From NCBI RefSeq assembly GCF_000208745.1, contig NC_030859.1:19668772-19732771 (forward strand): 64,000 nt of DNA. The letters are read 5' to 3'. The DNA comes from Theobroma cacao (Eukaryota > Streptophyta > Magnoliopsida > Malvales > Malvaceae). This document shows, one piece after another, positions 35,238 to 48,300 of the stretch; within the stretch, counting starts at the first letter, position 1; each line of letters opens with the position of its first letter. A program made the position numbers and the translations under genes. A model generated the notes under the pieces. That model worked only from the letters and a program-made list of their open reading frames with translations. It ran no database searches and was not told the DNA's origin.

Positions 35238-35651
35238 TTAATGTTCTAATATCCTTGAAATCATATTCCAAGCTGCCTCCGCAGTCTCCACCCCAGTTCT
35301 TTTTGCAACAAGTTTATACAGAAGATCTTCTTGTGATATACAAGTTAAAATGGCGTGCAACACGAGCTGGTCTTGGCGATACCATAAAACATAGTCTGGG
35401 TTGCTCGCGGCTTGGTTGTTCTTCATGACAGTTGCAGGAGGACACTGCTTTGAGCCATCGACATAGCCCAAAAGATCAAAGCCGTTGAGGAGAGCCTTGA
35501 ACTGTGCTTGCCAAGTCCAGTAGTTTTTATATGTCAACTTCCCCGAGTGTTGAGCAGCATCACTGATGTAAACCAGGCCATTATCTAAGTAGGTAGTTTC
35601 AGGGATGATGATTTCAGGGTTAAGAGAGACTGCAGCTATTTTAGGTGCCAT
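35238..35651 (-). CDS. Copia gag-like small protein, intact copy of the array
   Basis: 137 codons from the ATG at 35651 (MAPKIAAVSLNP). It carries the features of the Copia gag N-terminal domain: TTYLDNGLVYISDAAQHSGKL, then the conserved aromatic-rich KNYWTWQAQFKALLNGFDLLGYVDGS, a PDYVLWYRQDQLVLHAILTCI block, and an A-E-A-AWN-x-I segment at the end. In retrotransposons this region is the capsid-like protein. Here it stands alone, stops at 35238-35240 before the usual coiled-coil and zinc-knuckle parts, and has a TATA-like TATATATAA about 70 bp upstream (about 35722). It could be a domesticated single-domain gene or a relic still open by chance. The two relatives at 37514 and 40643 are broken. 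Confidence 0.6.
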   Translation of the reverse strand: MAPKIAAVSLNPEIIIPETTYLDNGLVYISDAAQHSGKLTYKNYWTWQAQFKALLNGFDLLGYVDGSKQCPPATVMKNNQAASNPDYVLWYRQDQLVLHAILTCISQEDLLYKLVAKRTGVETAEAAWNMISRILEH

Positions 35652-37513
35652 TGACAGAGCCAAGAATAACGAAACCTATTTCACCCTGATGTTAGCTAAG
35701 TCGAGCATTCATCACACGACATTATATATAGGATACAAGATAAGGATATGAACAGATATTAAACTTGAAGTTTATAATATATTCATGAACCTAATTATTC
35801 ATAAATCTCGATAAATACAATTCGTTATCAATGTATACATGAACCCAATTATTTATGAGTCTTTGAATTTAATTTCTTAGAATGAGAAGAAAGTTGTGTC
35901 GCACACTGTACTTGGTATCTTTCTCTTACCTTTCTTTCTTTTGTTGATTTGGGTGAGTGCCGATCATCTTCCAACAATACATGCATGCAATTATTTACTG
36001 ATATATGCATTAAACTGCAGTTTAATTATTGGAATGCAAATGTAGAGAGATGACATAGCAATAAAGGGGGCATTGGGATTCACTCAAATATAATGAGTGG
36101 CACATAATTCATTACTATTTCATATACAAGTTGAACAAATGATCCTATTTGAACTCTGGGAATTAGCAGCATTCAGGGAGGTATTACATCTACAAAATGA
36201 ACATGGTTGATTTGATTTAACAAAGTGTCTGCAGTAAAATTCTGCTTACTTTCTAACAACAAAATTCAATCTAATCTTTGTAAGTACAATTTTAATGAAT
36301 TCTGCTGTGATTAGGTGTCTGTAGTAATCCTTTAATCACTTTTCATGCAAAATCTTAAATTCATCATTAATTGTGGTATCGCTACTTAATTTGCTTCTTT
36401 GCACCGTAAAATAGATTCATGTCGTATGAAAAAGCTGCATTGAACTTGTAGAACCGTCATGGTAAGCATCACCAAGTCCTATCCTGCAGTTGAATTGAAG
36501 TTAAATGGTCATTCCTGTAAAAGGTACCAGAAGAAAAAGAATCGTCACTAAGTTTCTAAAAAATTTTTTGTAAAAAAAAGTTACCACAAATTTAGTAAAA
36601 AAATAAAAAATTATTTGAATTGTCTTGAATAATTTAAAAATCTTTTCAACTTTTTTAAACAAATGCCAAATTATTGTGTAAATGATTAAATAGTGAAACT
36701 ACATTAAAAAAGAAAATTCTGGTTAGAGTGATAACATTGTATTAAGAAAGAAGATAAATTTAAAGCTAGAATTTGCTTCAACGCCAAATTTTACCATTAT
36801 TTTTAATTTAAACTTTCCTATTGAATTGAATGCTAACAATTCATTCAAAAGTGGGTTGCAAATATGGTCAACAGCTTCTTTAATTTCACCCTTTTTAATT
36901 CACTGACAATTAATTCTTTAGAATGTGGCTTGCAAATTCAAATACATTGTCCTGACCCTTAGGATGAATGGAAACTGACAACAAAAAGAAGTCCATTGCT
37001 ACAACCCAAGGGTTCATCCTTTACGTCCTTATTTTTAAAAGACAAGAATACTTGATCGTGAATCAATGACATCATCTACATTTATTCGAGTATTGGGTTC
37101 ACTAATTGGTGTATGATTTAAAACTTTGGAAGAAAAAACCGATATAAGATATGAGCACCCGATCTTTCTGTTTAAAAAATAACGATCAAATTCCTCATCT
37201 TTTAATTTAAAAAAATATAAAAAAAAATGATACAAGATATGAATATCAATGAGAATTGAGCATATGCAAAAATGAAAGGATTGCACATAAGAGCTTGGAT
37301 CCCATATTTTATTACAGACATATATATATTTGCCTTAAGAACAGAATGGCTATCTAAAGTTTAGCTAGTAAAGTTGGGACAAGAGATCAAATGAAAGAGG
37401 CAAACTATAATTGGAAAATGCTGAACTGTTTCAAAAAACAAATTACAATTCACAAGATCCTGCCACTAAGCCTCCGTTTCTGTTGGACAACAATTCTCTT
37501 TCTTTACAGTACA

Positions 37514-37883
37514 CTGCTGCATGAGGATTTGTAAAGACTTTTAATCTTATCCCAAGCTTCCTTTGCAGTCTTCACCGAGGCAACCATTCTTCTGATAAAG
37601 AAGTTAAAATGGCTAGTAACACGAGCTGGTCTTGGCGTTTCCATAGCTCATAGACTGTATCTCTCGAGCCTGAGCGCCTCTTCCTAGGTGGAAGTGGAAC
37701 AGGACACGGCTTGGAGCCATCGACATAGCCACGGAGGAGAGCCTTGAACTGTGCTCGCCTACCACTGTAGTTCGTCGTTGTTAGCTTCACCGAGAGTATA
37801 GCAGCAGAATTGATGTAAATCAGGCCATTATCTAAGTATGTTGTGCCTGCGCTTACGTTTGCAGGAACTTTATCTGCTGCCAT
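37514..37883 (-). pseudogene. Copia gag-like pseudogene, array unit 2
   Basis: Starts MAADKVPANVSAG at 37883 and keeps TTYLDNGLIYINSAAILSVKL, NYSGRRAQFKALLRGYVDGSKP and ELWKRQDQLVLLAILTS. It has lost the FDLLG step and shifts frame after ILTS. The remaining MVASVKTAKEAWDKIKSLYKSS part lies in another frame down to about 37514. Upstream TATA-like DNA is preserved near 37968. Confidence 0.65.
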
Positions 37884-38239
37884 CGACAGAGTCAAGAAGA
37901 ACCCCTTTTTCCTTGCGATGATAGCTTAACAAATTTGTCCAGTGAGGCATTCATCCGACTCCATTATATATAATTTACAAGATAAGGATATACAATACAG
38001 TTAATAATATATTCATGAACTTAATTATTTGTAAATTTAAATAAATGTGATTCGTTATTAATGCATACATGAACTTAATTATTCTTGAATTTTTTCTTTA
38101 ACCTTAGGTAAATGCTACATTGTTATCTAAACGGTTAGCCAATTTCAATTGTTTTTTAATGATTAAATAAAGAAATTACATAAAAAATAACAAATTAGGT
38201 TAGAATGATAACATTGTATTAATAAAGAAGATTAATTTG

Positions 38240-38300
38240 AAGCTTTTATTTGAGGGTTAAGAGAGACTGCATCTATTTTAGGTGCCATTTACAGAGCCAA
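38240..38300 (-). pseudogene. N-terminal stub of the gag-like gene, array unit 3
   Basis: Only the start region remains: the minus strand reads the equivalent of MAPKIDAVSLNP, then leaves homology. Upstream DNA to about 40440 still matches the other units, including the TATA-like box near 38370. The coding body is deleted. Confidence 0.55.
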
Positions 38301-40642
38301 GAAGATTGAAACCTTTTTCACTGTGTGATGTTAGCTAAGTGAAGCATTCATCAGACTATATATATTATATATAAAGATACAAGATAAGGATACATACAGA
38401 TATTAAACATGAACTTTATAACATATTCATGAATCTCGATAAATGTGATTCGCCATTAATATATACATGAACCCAATTATTCATGAGTCTTTGAATTTAA
38501 TTTCTTTATAATGAGAAGAAATTTCTTTCCTGTGTTGATTTGTGTGAGTGCTGGTCATCTTCCAGCAATATATGCATGCAGCTAATTACTGATATATGCA
38601 TTATCCTTGGGATGATCTTCATCTGCAGTTTAATTGGGTTGCCAAAATCAAATTGGAAGCAAATAAATGGTAATGCCATTCAGCAGTCAGTGAAGCAAGC
38701 TTGGACGCAATGACTGAACCAAATTGAACAAGAAAATGAAATGAAGAGGAACTGACTGAGCTGTGAAGAAAGATCAGAGATGAGAGGAACAAATTAAACC
38801 AACAATGCATGATAGAAAGGAAGATGAATAGATGCTAATAGAATGTTTGGAGATATAAATGAAAAAGACATGTTTCCAATGTAGCAAACTTACAAATATT
38901 GGTATTTAAATTAATATTACATATTGGAATGCAGCTATGGAAATGTTTAAGAGATAATATAGCAATAAAGGACCATTGAGATTAACTCAAAAACAATGAG
39001 TGGCACATAATTCAATACCATTTCCCATAGTTAAATTATACACAAAAAAATGACCTAAAACAACCTAGAGCATTAACAGGCTGAACATATGAACCTCTTT
39101 GAACTTGGGAATTAGCAGCATTCAGGGAGGTATTAAATCTACAAAAGGAACATGGTTGATTTTAGCATGCTTTGCCAAGGTGTCTGCAGTTAACTTGTAT
39201 CTGCTACTTAATTTGCACCTTTGCACTGTAAGATAGATTCATGTTGTAAGAAAAAGCTGCATTAAACTTGTAGAGCCGTCATGGCAAACATTACCAAGTC
39301 CTGTCCTGAAGTTGAATTGAAGCTAATGGTCATGCATTCCAATGGTGGCCTCATACCCTTTTTGAAGAAAGCCTGAAATTAATCCGATAGCGAAATCAAG
39401 ATTTCGCATTTTCAGAGACGAAGACATTGTCTATAAAACACTCGTATTAAAAGTTAAATGCTTGATAAAAAATATAAAGTAATTTAGATGATTAAAAATT
39501 CATGTGAAAATTACATAAAATAACTCTATTTACGTGTTAAGTACAAAATAAAGACATTTTTTTAACAACTATTGCATACTAAGATTGGGCATTTCACTAA
39601 ACAAAAAAATATGTTGTAAAAGTAAATCTATAAAATTCTAAAAAATATATATAGTATGAAATTTTAAAACTTTTGAGAGATGAGTCCTACTAGCCTCTCA
39701 TTCCTCCGTAGTTGAAGCGTTAATTTCTTATTGACATTGAAATAAAGGAAAGAAAAAGCATTACCATTATGTTAGCAGAAATAAACATTTATTTGAATTT
39801 TCTTTAATAGTTCAAAAACCTTTTCAAGTATCTTACCTTTATTTTTTACCTTAAACAGATACTATATTGTTATCTAAAAGATTAAATAGTAAAATTACAT
39901 TAAAAAAAATTGGAATTAGAATTATAACATTGTATTAGAGAGAAGATAAATTTGAAGCTAGAATTTGCTTAAACGGTGAAATTTACCATTATTCTTAATT
40001 TAAACTCTCTGTTGGATTGAATGCTAACAATTCATTCAAATGTGGAATTCTATCAGTCGCTTCTTCAATTTCAAGCTTTTTAATTCATTGTCTCTTAATT
40101 CTTTAGAATGTGGCTTGCAAATGCTAATAACCTAATTCTCTCTTAATTCATTGTCCCCACGCTTAGGATGAACACTTTGACGACATAAGGGAGTCCACTG
40201 CTACAACCCAAACGGACAACCTTTCCAGGGAGGAAGTCTAGAAATTCCCTAAAATGGTGCCCATTGTTCTTTTTCATCAAGACCGGAATCTTTGATCGTG
40301 AATCAATAGCATTCTCTATATTCACACAACGAGCATTTGGTTCAATAATTAGTGTATGACTTTGAACTTAAATTTAGAGTTTGAATTTCCGTTTTCCTAA
40401 CAAAAAAATAAACTTATGGTTGTCAATGGACTTGTAACTTGTGAAGAAGAAACCTGAGCATATGAATGAAAAGATTGCACATAAGAGCTTGGATCCCATC
40501 TTTCATTAGAGACTTACATATTTGCCTTCAGAACAGAGAGACTATTTAGAGTTTTAGTTACTAGCGTTGGGACAAGAGATCAAATGAAATAGGCAAATTC
40601 TAATTAGAAAATGCTAAACAGTTTCAAAAAAACAAATTAGGG

Positions 40643-41104
40643 TCACGAGTATCTGCCTATAAGCCTCCGGTTCCGTTTGACAACAATTGTCCTGCTTTCC
40701 AGTACACCGTTGCATGAAGTTTTGTAAAGACTTGAAATCTTATCCCAAGCTTCCTTTGCAGAGTCTTCACCTAGGCAACGCGAGGCAACCATTCTAATGA
40801 TAAAGAAGTTAACATGGCTAGTAACAAGAGCTCGTCTTGGCGATTCCATAGCTCATAGTCTGTATCTCTCGAGCCTGAGCACATCTTCTAACTTGGGAGT
40901 GGAGGAGGACACGGCTTGGAGCCATCGACATAGCCTATAAGACCATAGCCACGGAGGAGAGCCTCGAAACTGTGCTCGCCAACCACTGTAGTTCGTCGTT
41001 GTTAGCTTCACCGAGAGTAGAGCAGCAGAATTGATGTGAAACAGGCCGTTATCTAAGTATGTTGTGCCTGGGATTAAGTTTGCAGGAACTTTATCTGCTG
41101 CCAT
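40643..41104 (-). pseudogene. Copia gag-like pseudogene, array unit 4
   Basis: Starts MAADKVPANLIPG at 41104, with TTYLDNGLFHINSAALLSVKL and NYSGWRAQF. A frame shift follows in the middle (the LLRGYGLIGYVDGSKP stretch moves frame). The C-terminal part resumes as FFIIRMVASRCLGEDSAKEAWDKISSLYKTSCNGVL and extends to 40643, longer than in unit 1. At least one frameshift breaks it. Confidence 0.65.
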
Positions 41105-42395
41105 TGACAGAGCCAAGAAAAGCCCTTTTTCCTTGCTATGAGAGCTTAACAAATTTGTTAAGTGAAGCATTAATCAGAGTACATTATATACATAAGTTAC
41201 AGGATAAGGATGTATACAGATATTAAATTTGAAGTTAATACCATATTCATTAACCTAATTATTCATGAATTTAAATAAATGTGATCCGTTGTTAATGCAT
41301 ATATGAATCTATTTATTCATGAATTTATATGAATATTACATCTTTTAAGTAATATAAATGTATAGTCAAAGTACCCAATCAGCCACTCTATCCAGTCATT
41401 TTTTTCCAATTTAGTACCAATCAGCCCCTGTACCCATTGTGCTTCCGCTTTTGGCACAGAAGGGTTACTGAATTTCCCTCAGAAAAGCCAAGAAAAATAA
41501 TTAAGGAATAACAGGGAAATAAACCGACAGTGCATGATAGAAAGGAAGATGGGTAGATGATATCATAATAGAATGTTTGAGTATAGAAACAAACTTAGAA
41601 ATATTGGAATTGATATTACATATGGGAATGCAAATGTTAAAAGTTGATATAGCAACAAAGGGAGCATTGAGATTAACTTAAAAAATAATGTGCCACAATT
41701 CAATCTTATTTCCCAGAGTTAAATTATACACAAAAAATTACCTAAAACAACCTAGTGCATTAACAAGCTGAACAAATGATCGTATTTGATCTCTGGGAAT
41801 TAGCAGCATTCAGGGAGGTATTAAACCTACAAAATGAACATGGTTAATTTTAGCATGTTTTGCCTAACCAAAAATTCAATCTAATCTTTTCCTAAGTACA
41901 ATTGCAATGAATTCTGCTGTGGTATCTGCTTCTTAATATGCTTCTTTGCACTGTAAGATCGATTCATGTTGTACGAAAAAGCCGCATTAAACTTGTAGAA
42001 CGGTCACGGGAAACATCACCAAGTCGTGTCCTGAAGTTGAATTGAAGCTGATGGTCATGTATTTAAAAGATGCCCTCGTTAACCTTTTTGAAGAACAACC
42101 CTGGACATAGTTGAAGCCACAAAATTCAGTTCAAACATGTTTCATCTCCCACAATAGTTAAAGAACATCTCCTATAGGCTGAGACAGCAAAATTTTCAAG
42201 ATTAAAATGAGAATGAAGGATTTGCAAAACTGAGCGAAGCATTAATTTCTTTTAATTGGAATTGAAGTAAACAGAAAGAAAAAGAATTGCCACCATGTTA
42301 GCAGAAACTCTTGTTGTTTCGAGTAATAGGAGCTATGTAAACCAAGAAAAGCAAAGGCTGAAATTGCATGATATATTAATATAAATGCACAAACC

Positions 42396-45300
42396 TTATG
42401 ACACCGAATTTCTATGCACAAAGCTAAGTCGAGCCAAATAATTGCTCTCAGCAAAGTCATGAAGTGTCCGACGAGTGCGTGATCCTTCACGGTCAGGTCT
42501 CTGAGACTCTTCTTTCAAAAATTTCCTACATGCATCAGCATCCTGAAAAGAAGCAAACAGAGGGTTTGTTAAAGATTGAATTGAACTCAGGATAATTCTA
42601 GAATTAGCTAAGAGGAATTTCACACACACACATAAAGGAGGTACATAAAAGTCAAAGACCCTCACAGAATCCAGACATAGATGATCCTCCAGATTAAAAT
42701 TTTAAAACAACAGAGAATACTAGTGGCCACTAAAATCAAACAACATACACAACTACTAAAAGGGCCCCGGACTCTCTCTCTCATGGACCCACCAACACAA
42801 ACAAACTCACAAGGAGATCAACTTAGCTTGGGCCACAGGTAAATATTTACTGCAATGGCATTCTCACGCTACAACTGTATAGTGCACAATAATATTGCGA
42901 TAAATTATCAAGTCATTGTCTTGACAAGGGAAGTTAGAGCAAGAGCCACACCTGTAAGAATTCCAACATTTGCTCTTCAATTGTACCACTCATGGCTAAT
43001 GTCTCCACATGAATTGGACGAGTAGCACCCATCCGATGTGCACGGCTAATGACTTGTTCCTCCATGCTGATAAGGTTTCAACCGGTAAAACAATGCCATC
43101 AGTAGATAATAAATATATTTTTTCATACATGAAAAAAGGAAGCAAAAGGTGTGGCATTATGGTAAAACATATTTCTAAAGTGATTTTCTGACCAGAAGAT
43201 CAGGGCACAAGCTTGCAACAGTGGATGGTGAAGCACAAGACTCATGCCCATTAATCTTGAGACATCAGTTTCCGTACTACTGTACCCTCAGTGAGGTTGG
43301 GGACAGATTATGGCTCAGTGTGGCATAGTGTGAAGAATGCTTCCAAGTGGTTTGGTAGCCAGATGGTCAAGGTTTGAGCCATACAACAGTGGATGGTGGA
43401 CACAAAACCAGTTTGTCCACTGTCGTACCTCAGTGAGGTAGGAGTAAGGCTGTGGCTTAACCCTTTACAGAGCACTTATGGCCCTTGCAGAAGGCCATAA
43501 TCGTTCATTTTCCACAGGCTCTCTGTCTAAGCCTATCCTAGCATTGATTCCTTAGCAGTTGATGGTAATGGTTATACCCAGGATGGGTTGCCACAATCAG
43601 CCATACCTTACTGGCCCCTTTTACTTAAAAAAAAAAATTAAAGAAAGAAAATGCAGCAAATAGTATTTGTTTGGAAGAACAAAACTAATGCATAAGCTTT
43701 GTTGGTGGGAACCCAAAAAATATTTGAGGATAGGAGTTAGCTAAAATTACCTTCTGTCCCAGATTGGCTCCATCAAAAACACATGAGTAACAAAACTCAA
43801 ATCAAGACCCAAAGCAGCACTTCCATCCATCAAAAGAGCCATGCAGCTATCATCATACTGGAACATGGCCAGCGACTTCATCTGAATAAGTGGAAATTAA
43901 TTAACTTAAGGATTGCACAAACAGGAAAACAAAAATAGAAGTTAAAAAAAGGATAAGAGAAGACAAGTACCTTGTTGCTAGAATGCATTGGACTATACAT
44001 TCCAGCAAACTTGATACCAGCAAAAGTCAGCTGCCAAAGAAAAAAAGCCATCCATCTATCATTTGTAAAAGAAAAATAACAAGGGGCACTCATGCCTAAT
44101 TAAAGGCAAATTACATCTACCTGCTGCTCGATAACATGTATATGCTCAAGAAATTGAGAAAATATTAGAACTTTCTGTGGAAGTGTCTTGTATGACTCCT
44201 TGCCATGTCTAGAACAATTCTGCAGCAAAGGCACACCCATATTGCTCCTCTGTGATGGCCAAAGTAACTTATCAATGTGCTTGGCATCATTGTCCTCATC
44301 CATGGAGCAACGGATCTCTTTATTAACCTCCTGCAATGCCTTCAGCCTCTCCACAAGATAAGCAACTTTACTGCTAGTGGTCGATTGCCAATCAGGATTC
44401 CAGTCATCCTAAGAACCACAAAAGTGTGTATTTGTAATTATCCATATAGCTTAAAAATTAAAATACAAAATGATAAAATCAAGAACCAACCAACCTGTTT
44501 ATATGAAGGTTGTAACTCAATAAGATCTTTTGGGACAGGCCACTTGGGATTTGGATTTTCTGGGCGTGCTAATGTTTCTGGAGTCTGCATCTCATATAAG
44601 CGACCACAGCCAGGTAGGGTACACACTTTGCTGTCCAAACCAACACAATCAAGGCACAAAAGATGCCTACATGGGGTGACAACTGGTAGACGGCACCATT
44701 CATTGCATCTATATCAGAAGACAAATAGACATAAACCTTTCATCTGAATATCTTCTAGGAAAAGGCTGAAACAAATGCCAGAAAGAAACTCAAAAGCAAA
44801 TTATTACCTCTGACAATTACCACCATAAAGGAGGTTATATTTAATAAAAGCATATTCTTCTGACAAAGGATCCAGACCATTTTCAACTAAAATATCCATT
44901 GTTTCTTGTATATCTTCACCAGCTTCTGTTACTTTTATATGCCCAGCCACACAACAAGACAGCCTGACATTTCTGATTGTTGTGCTTCGAAACTTCCACT
45001 GCTTCGGATTCAGTAAACTTTCAACGTGAGAAGGATCATTCCAGTCAGCCATTAGAATATTGCGCCGGACTGTAACTACCAATTCATTGTAACTTCTTGC
45101 ATGTTCATCAGTGAATTTTACAAATGTCACCTTCTTGATGCACGGAGGAATAGTTTGCAAATCTATCTTTCTTGCACTAATCATGCATCTATGGAGCAAC
45201 TGCAATAAACGTGACCGACCCTCTTCCATCTTGGCTTCAAATGGCTTAAGAATGCCAGCCTCCCATGACTTTTGGTTCTGACCATAAGCTTCCTCATGAA

Positions 45301-48300
45301 GGAACTTAAGCAATGGTTGAAGATGTGACAGTTGACTATTGGGTGTGTTCGGAGTGGGCGTTCCTGTTAGCAACCAACGACTAGAAGCAGTCAATGAAAT
45401 GGCCATTTGCAATTTGTTGGTTAAATTAAGACTTGAGCCAAGGGTGTGCCCTTCATCTAGGATGACCCTAAGCCAATGCACTTGCATCAGTGCACTTCTC
45501 TTACGGGGACCCCACTCAGCACTTAAACGGTTAAAAGTAGTAATAACAATGTCATAGTCCCAAGCCAGACTGTGAACTGGAGGCTTTCTTTGATCAGTCC
45601 AGACATAAAGCTGCAACTGACCAGGCCTTACATGTTTCTGGATTTGTGTTTTCCAATGATCAACTAGATTTGATGGAACAACAACTAATGTTGCTCTTGA
45701 TAAATATAACCTGACAGAATCTAATGGCTCACAGAGAGCAATTCTAAGAGCAGCCAAATCAAATGCCAAGTTCTCAAGAGTCCGTGGATAATACCACCTA
45801 CAAAATCCCTTTTCTACCCTCTTTATAAGACCAAATGCTTGGAATATCTTATGGAACCCAAGTGCATCTTCAGCGACACCAGTACCTAATATTGGACTTG
45901 ACAAACCAACTGTTTCCATCTCAAAAAGCCTCTCCGGAGAAAGTTTAGCTAACCAAATTAAGGCTTTCTTTGTTTTAGAATTTATCACAGCATAGTGCTC
46001 CTTGAGCACACTGATGAAAAATGACACATTTTCCTCCTTTCCACCAGCTGTTCCTTTGGTGAAAAATCCCGGCAGGTATGTTATGGACTCATGATTATCC
46101 CATGCTTCTTCTGGATCAGTACAGCTCTGATAAGCAGGGTCAGTGTTCATGCTACAAAACCATGCTACCTTAGCATCAGCTATACTTGAGTCTGCAAGTT
46201 TCCTCCACTTGTGACAGGCATCACACTGAACCCAAGTTTCATTACACATGGTACAACCAGCAGTAGCCTTCCCAGGCCTCATGCAACCATCTAATGCTCC
46301 ATAGGATACACCAACTTGCTTTCCCCAATAGACATGTCTTGATCCATTCCTTATATGTGCATTCTTCTCAACTGCTTTTCCCTTACATGAAGCAGACAAT
46401 CCATCATAAGCATAAAGAAGATTTTTCCTGATGTGACCCAAATTCCTTGGGGATCGAACCACCCATGTTACTGGCTCAAAGTATGAAGCTGATGGTGAAT
46501 TGATTCTTCTTTCAAAACAAGAATCATTAAATTCTGCACTTCTCTCACCTGGATCCATCAACCTGGCCCTTTTAAGCAAAGAATGATTTGTTTCCTCCTT
46601 GAGACTAAACTTTCCTAAAGATGATTGTACCCTGAGGGCATTCTGACTTAGAGTCCTTTTACCCAAAATCATATTATTGCAGGTGAATTCATCGCCTCTA
46701 AGCTCATAATAACCACATTTATCATTACTATTGTGTGTGCACCAGATTATTTGAACACCCTCTGGTGGATCAGCCATGGTTCCTTGCGTTTTCAGAATAA
46801 GTGAAAGAGCAGTTATAGTCTTGCCCAAGCCAGGTTCATCACAGAACATTCCTCCACGAAAATCTCTGATAGTAGGAGCCATGCCAGTAACTATACTGCC
46901 AGAAACACTATTAACATAGAAGGAAAACCCATCTTCTGTTGAAAGTTCCATGAACAAAGGATGACGTAAAAACTCAGCACTCCGCTCACGTCTTAACATC
47001 CATTCAACTGCTGCCTGCTGATGAGGGAAAAGTTTAAGTTTCATACATGGCATTATCAATGCAGCCAAAGACCTTAGATGACGACAGGTTGCTGCTACCC
47101 TGGTAAGACCCATAGGGTCAAGTGTGGCTAGAATATTAATCAGGATATCATCAGCTAAGTCCCAAATGCCAGAAGTATGAGTGTCCTCAGCTGGTTGTAC
47201 TCTAGAAGAATCAGTCATTCCCTTATTTATTACACTAGGCAAGCTCTTAAATATGTCATGAAGCTCATATAGCCTTTTATTAGAAGGGTCGACGCCATTA
47301 CAATGCAACTTGCATCCTAGAACATGGCAATCAGAAACACTCCAGATGCTCCTTACATTTCCATGAGCATCCATACCAAACTCTGTTCCATTATTGAGCA
47401 TCAAACTTCTCTCCTTCCAATCACAGCTGAAAAAGCAAACTACTTTAGAGGGGGGATAAAGGAAATATTGATGCAAATTTAAGGGGAAAATAACCTATTT
47501 AACTTGTGAAATCTACAACAAAAAAGCTACTTGCACAATGCATCCACAATTAAAATTTAGTTTCTTCGTGCATAAAAACAACACTAGTTTGTTGAGAAAA
47601 CCATGCAAATAAAAAATTGTTATACACAGTAGGAAACTACCCATTCAGCGATGTTGTTTGCTTTGCTCGCAAAAAGTACAAAACAAAAAAGGTTTCCTGT
47701 TCAAGAAATTCTAGAATTAACGTTTAAAATAAACGATATGACCTACCTCAATTCAGATATCTGTCAGTTTATAGCCATTCCTCTTCAGCCACAGATTGGT
47801 ATAAAAGGAATGTTGCAGTTAACCAATAGAACAAATGTGAGATTGAGCACTTGTAATTCAATGGTGCACAAATGCAACTCGCAATTGAGAATAAGGGTGA
47901 AAAAATAATCCCAATTCCTAAATAATAACAGTCAAGCAAGCTAGCACAATATCATCTCATTAGAACCAATGAACGATATAAAGAGGAGCTTTTATTCCAA
48001 TTCTAACTTGCATACATCAGCATCATCACTATCTTCAATTTCCTTGTCATAATCATTCAATGAACTTTAACTTATAAAATTGCAATCCAGCATCCACAAC
48101 AAGACTCTAGCATCCTAACTAGAGTTACTTGGAATGTGGATTAATATGGTTCACAACTGGATTGCAATATGTCACTTATCTAAAATATGGTACAATGAGG
48201 GTGGTATTCTTTAATTCACTTAATAGGTGTGTATTTTAGCCTAAGTTGCTTTTTAGTTAATTTTAAAATCCTCTGAATTCCTGTTAGTAAAAAGTTTAAA

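Larger units (their letters stand above)
35100..42080 (-). repeat. Tandem array of Copia-gag-derived gene units (four copies, partly deleted)
   Basis: Units, all minus strand, lie at about 35100-37255, 37260-38235, 38240-40445 and 40455-42080. Shared landmarks recur in order: a 3' flank with CAAATGAAATAGGCAAA and GCTAAACAGTTT, the gag-like frame, a TATATATAA-type TATA box just upstream, then GGGAATTAGCAGCATTCAGG and ATTGAACTTGTAGAACCGTCA-like blocks. Unit 1 lacks about 300 bp of upstream DNA that unit 3 keeps. Unit 3 has lost almost all coding sequence. No LTRs, primer site or target duplication flank the units, so they look like gene duplications, not separate retrotransposon insertions. Confidence 0.7.

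Noticed and set aside
44277..44747. 156-codon plus-strand frame
   Set aside because: Opposite strand of exons 3 and 4 of the F-box/SNF2 gene, which carry the RING and helicase lobe 2.
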